DNA of 48,477 nucleotides from Gemmatimonadaceae bacterium (GTDB lineage: Bacteria; Gemmatimonadota; Gemmatimonadetes; Gemmatimonadales; Gemmatimonadaceae), in contig JACMLX010000086.1 of the NCBI GenBank assembly GCA_014379355.1, positions 1 through 48,477 of the forward strand, given 5' to 3'. Under the pieces are notes generated by a model. The model saw only the letters and a list, made by a program, of their open reading frames with translations. It was not told where the DNA came from and did not search any database. Positions 18,349-26,923 of this stretch are shown here, one piece after another (the first letter of the stretch is position 1; each line of letters opens with the position of its first letter). Made by a program: the position numbers and the translations under genes.

Positions 18349-21300
18349 ATGAGTAAGTCGAAGTATGGGCTGCAGCGACGTCTGTGCGTCTGGACCGTCG
18401 CCGCCGCAAGTACGATCCTCTGCGCGCAGACCGCCGCCGCACAAGGATCCGCCACCGTCACCGGCAAGGTGACCAGTGAGGCTGGCCAGCCACTGCAGTT
18501 CGCGAGCGTGTCCATCACCGCTCTCGGACTCGGCGCGCAGACCGACGGCAACGGCCGCTACACATTCGTCGTGCCGAGCGGTCGTGTGCTCGGCCAGACG
18601 GCACAGCTCAGCGCGCGTGCACTCGGATATCGTCCGAGCACGGCGTCGATCACGATCTCGGCCGGCACCGTCTCGCACGACTTCGTGCTCGTCGCCAATC
18701 CGCTGCGCCTCGGTGAAGTGGTGGTCACGGGATCTGGTACGTCGTCGCAGCGCGAAGTGTTGGGCACGGTCACCTCGACCGTCGAAGCCGTCGACATCGT
18801 CAAGGCGTCGGAGCGCAACCTCGTCAACGCCCTGTCATCGAAGGCACCCGGTGTGACGGTCACGTCGGGCGCGGGCGATCCGGGCGCGAGCACGTCGATC
18901 ACCATCCGCGGCCTCAAGACGCTGCAGGGTGACGGCCAGCCGCTGTTCGTCATCGACGGCATGCCGGTGGACAACTCCGCGCAGCAGACGACGTCCGGGG
19001 GCGCCGACGGTGGCGGTGCCATCGCGTCCAACCGCCTCGTCGACATCAACCCGAACGATGTCGAGAACGTCGAAATCCTGAAGGGCGCGGCGGCCGCCGC
19101 GATCTACGGCCAGCGCGCAGCGAACGGTGTCATCCTCATCACGACCAAGAGCGGTCGTGCCGGTCCGACGCGGTACTCGTGGTCGACGAACCTGAACCTC
19201 GACAACGTCAACCGCGCCTATCCGCTGCAGACCACCTACGGTCTTGGCAACAACGGCGTCACCCCGTCGTGCAACTTCTCGTCAGGCGCGGCCAACTGCT
19301 ACAATAGCGGCCGCAACTGGGGTCCGGCGCTCGCCGCCGGCACGCCGACCTACGATCACTTCGGCGAACTGTTCCAGACCGCCACGAACCTCGACAACCA
19401 GCTGTCGATCTCCGGCGGTGACGCGGCACGCACGTTCTTCCTGTCGCTCGGTGCCACGAACCAGCAGGGCATCATCAAGGGCCCGAACAGCTACATGAAC
19501 CGGTACAACATCCGGCTCAAGGCGACGCAGGCACTCGGCAGCAAGATCAAGCTCGGTGGCAACGTCGCCTACATCCAGAACAACGGATCGTTCGTGCAGC
19601 GCGGCTCGAACCTGTCCGGCCTGCTGCTCGGTGCAACACGCACGTCGCCGGAATACAACCAGATGCCGTACCTGACCGATCTTGGCTTCGCTAGCAGCTA
19701 CCGCAGCCCGCGTCCGACGCAGGCGCAGGACCCCGTCTACGAAAATCCGTTCTGGGCCATCAATCAGCAGAAGAACCTGACGGACGTGAACCGTGTGGTC
19801 GGTAACCTGAGCCTCGAATACCAGCCGGCATCGTGGTTGCGCTTCAACTACACGCTCGGTGAGGACTACTTCACCGACCAGCGCCTCACCGCACTGCCTC
19901 CCGGCAGCGCCGGCGCCGCGCTGACGGGTCAGCTGACGCAGGGCACGATCACGAACCTGCAGATCGACCACAACCTGATCGCGACGGCGAACAAGCGGTT
20001 TTTCCCATGGCTCGATGCGACACTCACCGTCGGCCAGAACCTGAACAGCCGCAGCAGCCGCACCAACCAGGTGTTCGGTCAGGGCTACATCGGCTCCGGC
20101 GTGTTCACGCTCAACAACCTCGTGAGCACGAACCTGTCGCCGCAAAACTACGAGTCGCTGGTGAACATCGCCGGCTACTTCGCGCAGCAGGAAGTGAACT
20201 TGTATGACCAGATGTACCTGAAGGCACTCGTTCGCGCCGACCAGGCCTCGTCGTACGGCCCGGACAACCGCACGAACATCTTCCCCGCCTTCAGCGCTGC
20301 ATGGAACATCACGAACTTCATGGGCAACCGGAATCAGAAGGGCGTGCTCAGCTACCTGAAGGCACGCGCGGCGTACGGTGAGACGGGACGTGAGCCGAAT
20401 CCGTATCAGTTGCTGTCGGTGGTCTCGAGCGGCTCACAGCTGTTCGCCTTCGGTACCGGCACAACCAACGCGTCGCAGGCAGGCTTCGGCGGTCTGTACA
20501 CCTTCAACACACGCGGGTCACCGAGCCTCGGTCCGGAGCGCACGGCGGAGACGGAAGCCGGACTTGACTTCGCACTGTTCAATCAGCGCGTCGACGGCTC
20601 CGTCACGTATTACAACGCCAAGACGTCTGACATCATTCTTGGCGTGCCTGCGTCGACAACGACCGGTTACAATCGAGTGTCGGCCAACGGCATGGGCATC
20701 ACGAACAAGGGTTTCGAAGTTCAGCTCAATACGCGCGTGATTGATCGCCCGAACCTTCGTGCAGAGGTAGGCGTCAACTGGGCGCGGAACCGGAACCGTG
20801 TCGACCGAATCGACGGTGCAGAGTTTGTCTTCATTCCCGGAACCTTCTCTCCGGGTGCGGCCGTCGTCGGCAAGCCAATCGGCACGTTCTGGGCGAATGA
20901 CGTCGGTCGCTGCCGCCTCGAATTGACGGATACCGACAATACGGTTCCCAACAACTCCGGCGACAACATCGACCTCAATGCGGCATGCCGCGCAGCCGGC
21001 GCGCCGAATGGTGCGATGTACATCGACGCCGACGGCTTCCCGATTCAGGACCAGGCGAATCGCGACATCGGAGATCCGAATCCTGATTGGACCGGCGCCG
21101 TTCGCCTCGGCATCACGCTGTACAAGAAGCTGACGCTGTCGACGCTGGTCGACATTCGCCGCGGTGGCGATGTGTACAATGGCACGCGCGGCGCGCTCTA
21201 TCACTTCGGCACGTGGGACGAGACAGCGAAGCGCGCGAACTGCACGGCAACCGGTTGCACCGGCAATGAGCTCGTCTTCGGCGAGACGTTCCAGCCGCAG

Positions 21301-21666
21301 GCGACGTTCGGCCCGGGCAAGGGCATCGCAGTGCCGATCGGTGAGAACTACTACAACCAGGGTGTTGGCGGCGGAGGCGGCATCTTCACTGGAGTGCAGG
21401 GTCCGCTGGTCGAAGACGGCAGCTGGACACGTCTGCGCGAAGTGTCGGCGTCGTACTCGTTCACCGGCGCCTGGCTGCGCACCAAGCTGAACCTGTCGAG
21501 CGCCGACCTTCGCCTCGCCGGACGCAACCTGCTGCTCAGCACCAACTACACCGGTATCGATCCCGAGACGAGCCTGAACGGATCCACCACGATCGATCGT
21601 GGCGCGGACTACTTCAACAATCCGCAGACCCGGTCCTTCGTGATCAGCGTCTCGCTCAACCGCTGA
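18349..21666 (+). CDS. SusC/RagA-family TonB-dependent outer-membrane transporter (locus 1)
   Basis: 1105 residues from the ATG at 18349, which has a strong Shine-Dalgarno (AGGAGG) and is followed at once by a signal peptide ending AQTAAAQG. The frame is open 24 codons further upstream, but without a signal. Order: CarboxypepD_reg domain (SATVTGKVTSEAGQPLQFAS...), a link ending LGEVVVTGSG, the plug (SITIRGLKTLQGDGQPLFVIDGMPVD ... AIYGQRAANGVILITTKSG), then a large beta-barrel finishing RSFVISVSLNR. SusC proteins import large ligands (oligosaccharides, peptides) across the outer membrane with a SusD lid. susD follows after 19 bp. The substrate cannot be inferred because no degradative enzymes are nearby. 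Confidence 0.93.
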   Translation: MSKSKYGLQRRLCVWTVAAASTILCAQTAAAQGSATVTGKVTSEAGQPLQFASVSITALGLGAQTDGNGRYTFVVPSGRVLGQTAQLSARALGYRPSTASITISAGTVSHDFVLVANPLRLGEVVVTGSGTSSQREVLGTVTSTVEAVDIVKASERNLVNALSSKAPGVTVTSGAGDPGASTSITIRGLKTLQGDGQPLFVIDGMPVDNSAQQTTSGGADGGGAIASNRLVDINPNDVENVEILKGAAAAAIYGQRAANGVILITTKSGRAGPTRYSWSTNLNLDNVNRAYPLQTTYGLGNNGVTPSCNFSSGAANCYNSGRNWGPALAAGTPTYDHFGELFQTATNLDNQLSISGGDAARTFFLSLGATNQQGIIKGPNSYMNRYNIRLKATQALGSKIKLGGNVAYIQNNGSFVQRGSNLSGLLLGATRTSPEYNQMPYLTDLGFASSYRSPRPTQAQDPVYENPFWAINQQKNLTDVNRVVGNLSLEYQPASWLRFNYTLGEDYFTDQRLTALPPGSAGAALTGQLTQGTITNLQIDHNLIATANKRFFPWLDATLTVGQNLNSRSSRTNQVFGQGYIGSGVFTLNNLVSTNLSPQNYESLVNIAGYFAQQEVNLYDQMYLKALVRADQASSYGPDNRTNIFPAFSAAWNITNFMGNRNQKGVLSYLKARAAYGETGREPNPYQLLSVVSSGSQLFAFGTGTTNASQAGFGGLYTFNTRGSPSLGPERTAETEAGLDFALFNQRVDGSVTYYNAKTSDIILGVPASTTTGYNRVSANGMGITNKGFEVQLNTRVIDRPNLRAEVGVNWARNRNRVDRIDGAEFVFIPGTFSPGAAVVGKPIGTFWANDVGRCRLELTDTDNTVPNNSGDNIDLNAACRAAGAPNGAMYIDADGFPIQDQANRDIGDPNPDWTGAVRLGITLYKKLTLSTLVDIRRGGDVYNGTRGALYHFGTWDETAKRANCTATGCTGNELVFGETFQPQATFGPGKGIAVPIGENYYNQGVGGGGGIFTGVQGPLVEDGSWTRLREVSASYSFTGAWLRTKLNLSSADLRLAGRNLLLSTNYTGIDPETSLNGSTTIDRGADYFNNPQTRSFVISVSLNR

Positions 21667-21685
21667 CCAGGGAGGTCACGTCAAC

Positions 21686-23065
21686 ATGCGAATGCACAAT
21701 CTTGTGGTTCTTGCCGCTGTCGGACTGTCCTCCACAGCGTGTCTCAAGTTCACCGGTGAAAAGCTCGACACGGATCCGAACCAGCCGATCGTGGCGACTG
21801 TCGACCAGTCGTTCGTCGCGATGCAGGCGGTGATGTTCTCGCAGCTCACCAGCGACCAGGCGATGTTCCAGAACGTCGTCATGCAGCAGCTCAGCGGCAA
21901 CGGACGCCAGTGGGTGGCGTATGACCAGTACAACCAGCCCGAAGATTTCAATGCGGTTGGCAATTGGTACACCGCCGGTGGCTTGATCGACATCCGCAAG
22001 GGTGAGGACGCGGCGCGTGCCCGCAACGATCGGCTGTACCTGGGAATCCTCCAGACCTGGGAGGCGATCGTCGTGGGCGCCATGGCCGACATCTATGGCG
22101 ACATCGGCTACAGCACCGCACTCGATCCGGCCGGAACACCGGCTACGCTCGATCCGCAGCAGAGCGTGTACGCCGCGTTGCAGGCGTTGCTCGACACCGC
22201 GATCACCAATATCGCTGGTGGTGGCGTCGGTCCCGGCGCACGCGATCTCGCGTACGGCGGCAGCGCGGCCAAGTGGGGGCGCCTGGCCCGTACCATGAAG
22301 GCGCGGCTCTACATGCATACGGCGGAGCGGATTCCTGGCGCGTACGCGCTTGCACGTGCGCAGGCGCTGCTCGGCATCGCATCGGCGGCCGACGACTTCG
22401 TCTCCTACCAGAGCACCACGGTCGGAGAGCAGAATCGCTGGTATGAATTCAAGGTCGGGCGTTCGGACGACGTCGCGGCAGGACGGGTCCTCGTCGAGCT
22501 GATGCGCACGCGCGGCGATCCACGGCTCACGGAGTGGTTCCTGCCGAACTCGTCGAACGCCATCGTCGGTCAGTATCCCTGGACGACGCCGCGCCTTGGC
22601 AACGAACCGGATCCGTCATGGCTCACCGACGCCATCGCCGGTCCGGATGCACCGATGCCGATCGTCACCTGGGCAGAGAACAAGCTCATCGAAGCCGAGG
22701 CAGCCTATCGCGGCAACGATGAGACGGCAGCTCGTGCGGCGCTGAACGCCGTGCGCGCAACGGTGCCGCTGCCGAACGTCACGCTGCTCGTCACCGGCCC
22801 GGCACTTCTCACTGCCATCATGGAGGAGAAGTACGTCGCCACCTTCCGCACGCTGGAATCGTGGAACGACTACAAGCGGACCTGCTATCCGAACATCACG
22901 CCGACCGCCGGCAAGACGAACGTGCTGACGCGCCTGCCGTACGGCTCGCAGGAACGTGCGGCGAATCCGAACGTGCCGGACCTCGGTGCCCAGCCGGTGC
23001 GCAACTGGAATGACCCCGTCACCGCCACGTCGACCAACGGCGCGGCCTGCATCGGGCAGCGGTAG
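21686..23065 (+). CDS. SusD/RagB-family surface lipoprotein (locus 1)
   Basis: 459 residues with a lipoprotein signal (LVVLAAVGLSSTAC, Cys19). It is the substrate-binding lid partner of the preceding SusC. After the lipobox comes KLDTDPNQP, a SusD-like start motif, then TPR-type helices (for example EAIVVGAMADIYGDIGYS) and a C-terminal part with ENKLIEAEAAYRGNDETAARAALN and a FRTLESWNDYKR segment near the end, both typical of the family. A GGGAGG sits upstream of the ATG. It overlaps nothing; the next gene starts 3 bp after its stop. Confidence 0.9.
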   Translation: MRMHNLVVLAAVGLSSTACLKFTGEKLDTDPNQPIVATVDQSFVAMQAVMFSQLTSDQAMFQNVVMQQLSGNGRQWVAYDQYNQPEDFNAVGNWYTAGGLIDIRKGEDAARARNDRLYLGILQTWEAIVVGAMADIYGDIGYSTALDPAGTPATLDPQQSVYAALQALLDTAITNIAGGGVGPGARDLAYGGSAAKWGRLARTMKARLYMHTAERIPGAYALARAQALLGIASAADDFVSYQSTTVGEQNRWYEFKVGRSDDVAAGRVLVELMRTRGDPRLTEWFLPNSSNAIVGQYPWTTPRLGNEPDPSWLTDAIAGPDAPMPIVTWAENKLIEAEAAYRGNDETAARAALNAVRATVPLPNVTLLVTGPALLTAIMEEKYVATFRTLESWNDYKRTCYPNITPTAGKTNVLTRLPYGSQERAANPNVPDLGAQPVRNWNDPVTATSTNGAACIGQR

Positions 23066-23068
23066 AAC

Positions 23069-23521
23069 GTGACAGCTGCACGCAGCACGCTGCTGTTCGC
23101 GTTGTGCCTCGCGTCGGCCACTGCCTGTCACAGGTACGAAACGGTGAATGACCTGAAGGCGGTGGCTGGCACGAGGGGACGCCTGACATTGTCGCCGGAG
23201 GGACGCGCGAACAACGCGAAGAAGCTCGGTGGCGTGGCGATGGAGATCACCGGTGTGCTGGTCGAGGCACCGGGTGACTCCATTGCAATCAAGGCGGATG
23301 AAGTGCGGTTCGCCGATCTCGGCACGGTACCGTTCGCGCAGGGAGAGCTGCACTTCGCGACTCGGGACGTCGCCTTCGTCGCCAAGGAAGTGTTCAACCG
23401 GAAGCAGACGACGATCGTCTCGATTCTCGCGTTCGTCGGGGTACTGGCGATCGCGGAAGCATTCACACCCAACGCGAGTATCATCGGCTTCGGACGACGG
23501 GGCACACCGACTCCACGCTGA
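23069..23521 (+). CDS. Small SusCD-associated lipoprotein, unknown function (locus 1)
   Basis: 150 residues beginning with GTG, 3 bp after the susD stop, so clearly co-translated. It has a lipoprotein signal (FALCLASATAC, then HRYET), a ~75-residue beta-rich domain and a hydrophobic C-terminal segment TTIVSILAFVGVLAIAEAF. No family I can name. It is homologous to the gene at 35478-35942: both have C-x-Y after the lipobox, an R(G/I)...L opening, a G-x-L...DS...V-x-EV core, GE, then R-x-x-T(I/F)V before the hydrophobic segment. Both sit directly after susD. Confidence 0.75.
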   Translation: MTAARSTLLFALCLASATACHRYETVNDLKAVAGTRGRLTLSPEGRANNAKKLGGVAMEITGVLVEAPGDSIAIKADEVRFADLGTVPFAQGELHFATRDVAFVAKEVFNRKQTTIVSILAFVGVLAIAEAFTPNASIIGFGRRGTPTPR

Positions 23522-23541
23522 ATTCTGCCGGGGATGTGATG

Positions 23542-23577
23542 AAGGGCGGTGAACCAGTGGACCGGTTCGCCGCCCTT
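23542..23577. terminator. Hairpin between convergent genes, probable bidirectional terminator
   Basis: AAGGGCGGTGAAC (23542-23554) pairs with GTTCGCCGCCCTT (23565-23577) with one mismatch and a 10-nt loop. It is followed by TTTC on the plus strand and preceded by weak A/T on the other side. It lies in the 83 bp between the convergent small lipoprotein gene and the minus-strand operon end. Confidence 0.55.
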
Positions 23578-23604
23578 TCGTCCGTGCGCCGACCACGCGC
23601 GTCA

Positions 23605-24084
23605 TCACTTCACGGTATCAGCCTCCGCCAACCCGCTCGGCACGACCTGCAGGAAACTGCGTGCCAGATTCGTCTCGAGCGTCCAGATCAGACCCTGGCC
23701 CGGCAGCACGCGCACACGCGGCGACTGTACCCGATCAGCCATTCCGGATCGCGAGCCCATCGGCTCGAGCAGCAACGTGATTTCGCCGAGAGAGCCGATC
23801 ATGTGCTTGGGTATCACGAACCTGGTCGTGGTGACACTGCCCGCACGAGTCAGGCGTGACGCGATGCCATCGTGCACCACGAAGACCGTCACATCCTCAC
23901 GGAACCGGCTCTCGATCGTGAGGGGGACGGTGTATGTCATCGCAACCGGACTCAGACTCTCACCTTCCGGCTTCTTCGTGAGACAACCGCTGAGCATGAC
24001 CAACGCGACGAGCACCACTGCAATCGGGCGCGCATCACGTCGCGCACCACGTACCGTCATCTCTCGCCGCGTTGGGCTCATCAC
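23605..24084 (-). CDS. Putative lipoprotein, unknown function
   Basis: 159 residues; MM at the start makes 24084 or 24081 possible, and GGAGG upstream fits the second ATG slightly better. The basic N-terminus leads into VVLVALVMLSGC, a lipobox. The mature part (about 125 residues) is predicted beta-rich with no recognised domain; it has ESRFREDVTVFVVHDGIASRL and an RVRVLPGQGLIWTLETN segment that suggests a small beta-sandwich. It is the last gene of the TPM-NTase-LemA set, 15 bp after LemA. Confidence 0.65.
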   Translation of the reverse strand: MMSPTRREMTVRGARRDARPIAVVLVALVMLSGCLTKKPEGESLSPVAMTYTVPLTIESRFREDVTVFVVHDGIASRLTRAGSVTTTRFVIPKHMIGSLGEITLLLEPMGSRSGMADRVQSPRVRVLPGQGLIWTLETNLARSFLQVVPSGLAEADTVK

Positions 24085-24099
24085 GCCTCCATTCTGCGC

Positions 24100-24777
24100 C
24101 TACGGCTTTGCCGCCGGCGGTGTCACTGCAGGTGCGGCGGCGGCGGGCGCCGCTGGTGTCGCATTGAAATCCACCGTGGGTGCATCACGCTTCGCCGCAT
24201 CCGTCACTTCGAAGTATTCGCGCGGCTTGCTGCCGAGCACCTTGGCCGTCATCACTGCCGGAAACTTGCGGATGTAGGCGTTGTACTCGTTCACCGCGTT
24301 GTTGTAGTCGGTGCGACTCACGGCCACGCGATTCTCCGTCCCGGTCAGCTCGTCCTGCAGCTTCAGGAACTGCGCATCGCTGCTCAGCTTCGGATAACTC
24401 GTCACCAGCGTCAACATCGGAAGGACGGCGCGGGACAGGTTGTCATTCGCATTCGCCAGCTCGGCAGGATTGGCACCGCCCGGACGCGCCAGTGCACCGG
24501 TCAGGCCGCTCTGTGCCTTCGCCACCGCCTCGAAGATGCCCTTCTCCTGCGCCGCGAAGCCCTTCACCGTCGCCACCAGATTCGGAATCAGGTCGGCACG
24601 GCGCTGCAGCTGCACCTCGATTTCCTTCTGCGACTTCGCCGCCGTTTCATCGAGCGTCTGAATCGAATTGTAGCCGCAGGCGCCGAGCGCCAACGGCAGG
24701 AGCAGGACCGCACGTCGCAGCCATCGCGCCCGCGCGCCGCGCACTGTGTCGGGCGTTGCCATCGTCATTGCACGCAT
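24100..24777 (-). CDS. lemA: LemA family protein, lipoprotein
   Basis: 225 residues from the ATG at 24777; internal ATGs at residues 4 and 6 are also possible. A basic N-terminus is followed by a lipobox-like LLLPLALGAC (Cys34), then GYNSIQTLDE and the LemA core RRADLIPNLVATVKG (about 57-71), AKAQSG and a long coiled helical hairpin through NNAVNEYNAYIRKFPAVM. The C-terminus is an Ala/Pro-rich tail. LemA proteins are membrane-anchored helical bundles of unclear function, often encoded next to TPM-domain proteins, as here. Confidence 0.9.
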   Translation of the reverse strand: MRAMTMATPDTVRGARARWLRRAVLLLPLALGACGYNSIQTLDETAAKSQKEIEVQLQRRADLIPNLVATVKGFAAQEKGIFEAVAKAQSGLTGALARPGGANPAELANANDNLSRAVLPMLTLVTSYPKLSSDAQFLKLQDELTGTENRVAVSRTDYNNAVNEYNAYIRKFPAVMTAKVLGSKPREYFEVTDAAKRDAPTVDFNATPAAPAAAAPAVTPPAAKP

Positions 24778-24875
24778 CGTTTCGCTCTCTCGAAGTTCGG
24801 AAGTGAACGGCACTGCCTCACGCAGTCCCGGGGAATCGTCGCACACCACGTCGGCATGACGCAGTACGCCACCGA

Positions 24876-25628
24876 TCACGCGCTCCCACCCGCGTGGTCG
24901 AGGTACGCCACCAGGCGTTCCATCGCATCCAGCACACCCGTCAGAATCGACGGCACATCACTGACTGGAATCTGCACGTCGTGCCGCGCGTGCAGCACCA
25001 GCCGTTCGAATGGCCTGGCATCGAAGCCGGCAAGCGTGGCGACTTCGTGACTCAGTTTCACGTAGTCCATCGGTGGCGGCCCGCCGGCGACGCGTGCGAC
25101 GCCGCGAAAGATCACCATCAACGTCGACAAACCGTTCACGAGCAATCTCAGCTGCATCTTCGGGTCGTTGCCGACCGCCATCACCGCACGCCGCAGTTGC
25201 AGGAGCTTGCCCATCGCTTCCCGCTCCACGTGGAGGCGCAGGTCGCGCGCGCCGACCGTCACGCCCTCGAACGGCGGATCACCCATCAGCACCTGGTGCC
25301 GATGCAGGATGTCCGCGTACTCCATGGCGAAGATGTCGGCCGAGGAGAGCCACTCCTTCATGGTCAGCAGCAGCGGCGCCGGATTGCCGGCGGCGGTCCA
25401 TTTCTGCACTGCCTCGGCGTTGTGCAGCAGCGCGGACAGGGGCACGGTGTCCACGATGATCAGCAGGTTCGTGTCGGACTGCCCGGGCATCAGCTCGCCG
25501 GCGACCGCCGAGCCGAAGCGGACGACCGTGCGCAACGCATCGCCGTACAGTGATTGCACAGCCGCCAGCAGTTCACCGACTGCAATGGCGCTGGCCTCTT
25601 CCGTCTCCCGCCGTGCCGATGTCGTCAC
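24876..25628 (-). CDS. Nucleotidyltransferase-like protein, possibly inactive
   Basis: 250 residues from a GTG at 25628 that overlaps the TPM stop (GTGA) and has AGGA 8 nt upstream. The frame is open further upstream, but only as the antisense-like shadow of the TPM glycine tail. The N-terminal region has the polymerase-beta-type pattern RFGSAVAGELMPGQSDTNLL (residues 38-57). In active enzymes the second motif is D-x-D; here it is D-x-N, so catalysis is doubtful. Two helical parts follow (LLQLRRAVMAVGNDPKMQLR, then VLDAMERLVAYLDH). No further family assignment is possible. Translational coupling to the TPM protein argues for a joint role. Confidence 0.7.
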   Translation of the reverse strand: MTTSARRETEEASAIAVGELLAAVQSLYGDALRTVVRFGSAVAGELMPGQSDTNLLIIVDTVPLSALLHNAEAVQKWTAAGNPAPLLLTMKEWLSSADIFAMEYADILHRHQVLMGDPPFEGVTVGARDLRLHVEREAMGKLLQLRRAVMAVGNDPKMQLRLLVNGLSTLMVIFRGVARVAGGPPPMDYVKLSHEVATLAGFDARPFERLVLHARHDVQIPVSDVPSILTGVLDAMERLVAYLDHAGGSA

Positions 25629-26443
25629 CAGTCCGATCCTCCCCCGCCGCCGCTGAAACCACCACCACCGCCGAATCCACCGAAGCCGCCACCTCCACCG
25701 CCGCCTCCACCACCCCAACCACCACCGCTGCCCCATCCGCCACCACCGATCCCCGGCAGGATGACCGGCACGAACCCGCCACCACCGCCGCCGCGCCCGC
25801 CTCGTCCACCGCGTCCTGCACGAGACACCAGGAAGATGATGACGAGGATGATGATGAAGACCACGAGTGGATTGATCTGCACCTCGCTGTCGTCCGCTAC
25901 GGGTCGCCGAGGTACCAGCGTCGTGTCGAGCGTGAAGCCGAACTCGGACGCAAACCGCTCCGCCACGCGTGTCGTGATCACGGTCAGGCCGCGCGCGTAC
26001 TCCTGCTCGCGGAAGAGCGGCGTGGCCTCTCGGCAGATTTCACCCGACATGCCGTCGGTGATGAACCCTTCGCTGCCCTGCCCGACCTCGATGCGGCACG
26101 CACCTTTGCCACTGCTGTTCGATTCCTTGGGCACCAGCAGGATCACGACGCCCGCGTTCCGCGATCGCGAGCCGATGGCGTCGTTCTGGCCGATCTTCCA
26201 CTGGCGGCCGATCTCGAGCGCGATCTCGGATGCCTGACGCGTGCCGATGTCGGCCATCGTCACGACGGCGATCTCGCCGCCACTCTTCGCCTTGACGTCT
26301 TCCGCGATCCGCGTCAGCAGGCTGACACGATCGGCAGGGAGGATGTTCGCGAAATCGTTGACGTACCCGGTCGGGGCCGCCGGGATCGTCACACCCTGAA
26401 ACAGGGCCAGAACACCGGCGACGAGCGCCGAAAGGAAGTGCAT
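25625..26443 (-). CDS. TPM-domain (YgcG-like) membrane protein
   Basis: 272 residues. A hydrophobic N-terminal signal, then the TPM domain (PF04536) from YVNDFANILPADRV (about residues 27-40) through GGEIAVVTMADIG and GVVILLVPKE to about residue 150. A transmembrane helix PLVVFIIILVIIFLVSR (about 190-208) precedes a glycine-rich tail of about 60 residues that ends GGGGGSDW. This tail is common in YgcG-like proteins. Its neighbours here are LemA and an NTase-like protein, in line with the frequent TPM-LemA pairing. The biochemical role of bacterial members is unclear. Confidence 0.88.
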   Translation of the reverse strand: MHFLSALVAGVLALFQGVTIPAAPTGYVNDFANILPADRVSLLTRIAEDVKAKSGGEIAVVTMADIGTRQASEIALEIGRQWKIGQNDAIGSRSRNAGVVILLVPKESNSSGKGACRIEVGQGSEGFITDGMSGEICREATPLFREQEYARGLTVITTRVAERFASEFGFTLDTTLVPRRPVADDSEVQINPLVVFIIILVIIFLVSRAGRGGRGGRGGGGGGFVPVILPGIGGGGWGSGGGWGGGGGGGGGGFGGFGGGGGFSGGGGGSDW

Positions 26444-26467
26444 CGAGAGGGTTTGAGGTGACCTTGA

Positions 26468-26473
26468 ATAATA
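26468..26473 (-). promoter_or_regulatory. Possible -10 element of the TPM operon
   Basis: On the minus strand the hexamer TATTAT lies about 24 nt before the TPM start codon, in otherwise GC-rich sequence. No convincing -35 is seen at the right distance. It is offered only because it is the best sigma-70-like match in the divergent gap. Confidence 0.3.
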
Positions 26474-26578
26474 CGCGCCGCGGGCCGGGAAGTGTCACAG
26501 CGCGGGTATCAGCGGTCGAGTGTAACGGTCTGCCGCTTCAGAACTTCGCCAACGCGACGGCGCGACTCACTGAACTTC

Positions 26579-26835
26579 TTCAACGCAAAGCCGCAGAGAA
26601 GACGGAACCACTTTGACGCCAAGCCGCCAAGGCGCAAGGCGTTCCGTGTTTCTCGGCCTCTTCGCGCGAATGCCGCCGTCTACAAGAACGCCTTGGAACT
26701 GCACTCGGGAGCGCAGTTCCAACAGCGGTCTTCTCGGTCTGCGCTCCGAAGCGCAATGTTCTTGGCACTCTCGGAACACTTGGCGCCTTGGCGGCTTGGC
26801 GTCAAAGCGGTTCACGCTCGGCGACTCTGCGTTGA
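26579..26835. repeat. Intergenic palindromic element E (~256 bp)
   Basis: The outer ends are TTCAACGCAAAG (26579-26590) and CTCTGCGTTGA (26825-26835). Within the arms, bases 26611-26648 (ACTTTGACGCCAAGCCGCCA and onward) are nearly complementary to 26775-26812. The centre is a perfect 10-bp inverted repeat TTGGAACTGC/GCAGTTCCAA at 26694-26722. The whole is almost one continuous imperfect palindrome. The flank GAACTTCTTCAACGCA resembles the flanks of elements A and D. It occupies the divergent gap between the TPM gene and the DsbA-like gene, so it cannot be only a terminator. It reads as short GC-rich units of about seven bases (GCCAAGC, GCCAAGG), a pattern suggesting slippage or hairpin growth. 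Confidence 0.8.
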
Positions 26836-26923
26836 GCCTCCAGCGCGTGATGACTCGTTGCGCCGTCCGACAGCCGAGCCAACAGATGTCGAGTATCTTC
26901 AAGGATTCCCTGACCCGACGACC

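Noticed and set aside
25629-25736. Trp/Arg-rich N-terminus of the nucleotidyltransferase frame
   Set aside because: It is a frame shadow of the glycine-rich TPM tail; the GTG at 25628 overlaps the TPM stop and has a suitable ribosome binding site.
26492-26923. Coding extension of the DsbA-like protein through element E
   Set aside because: The sequence is a palindrome with no conserved residues, and the lipoprotein signal fixes the start at 26924.
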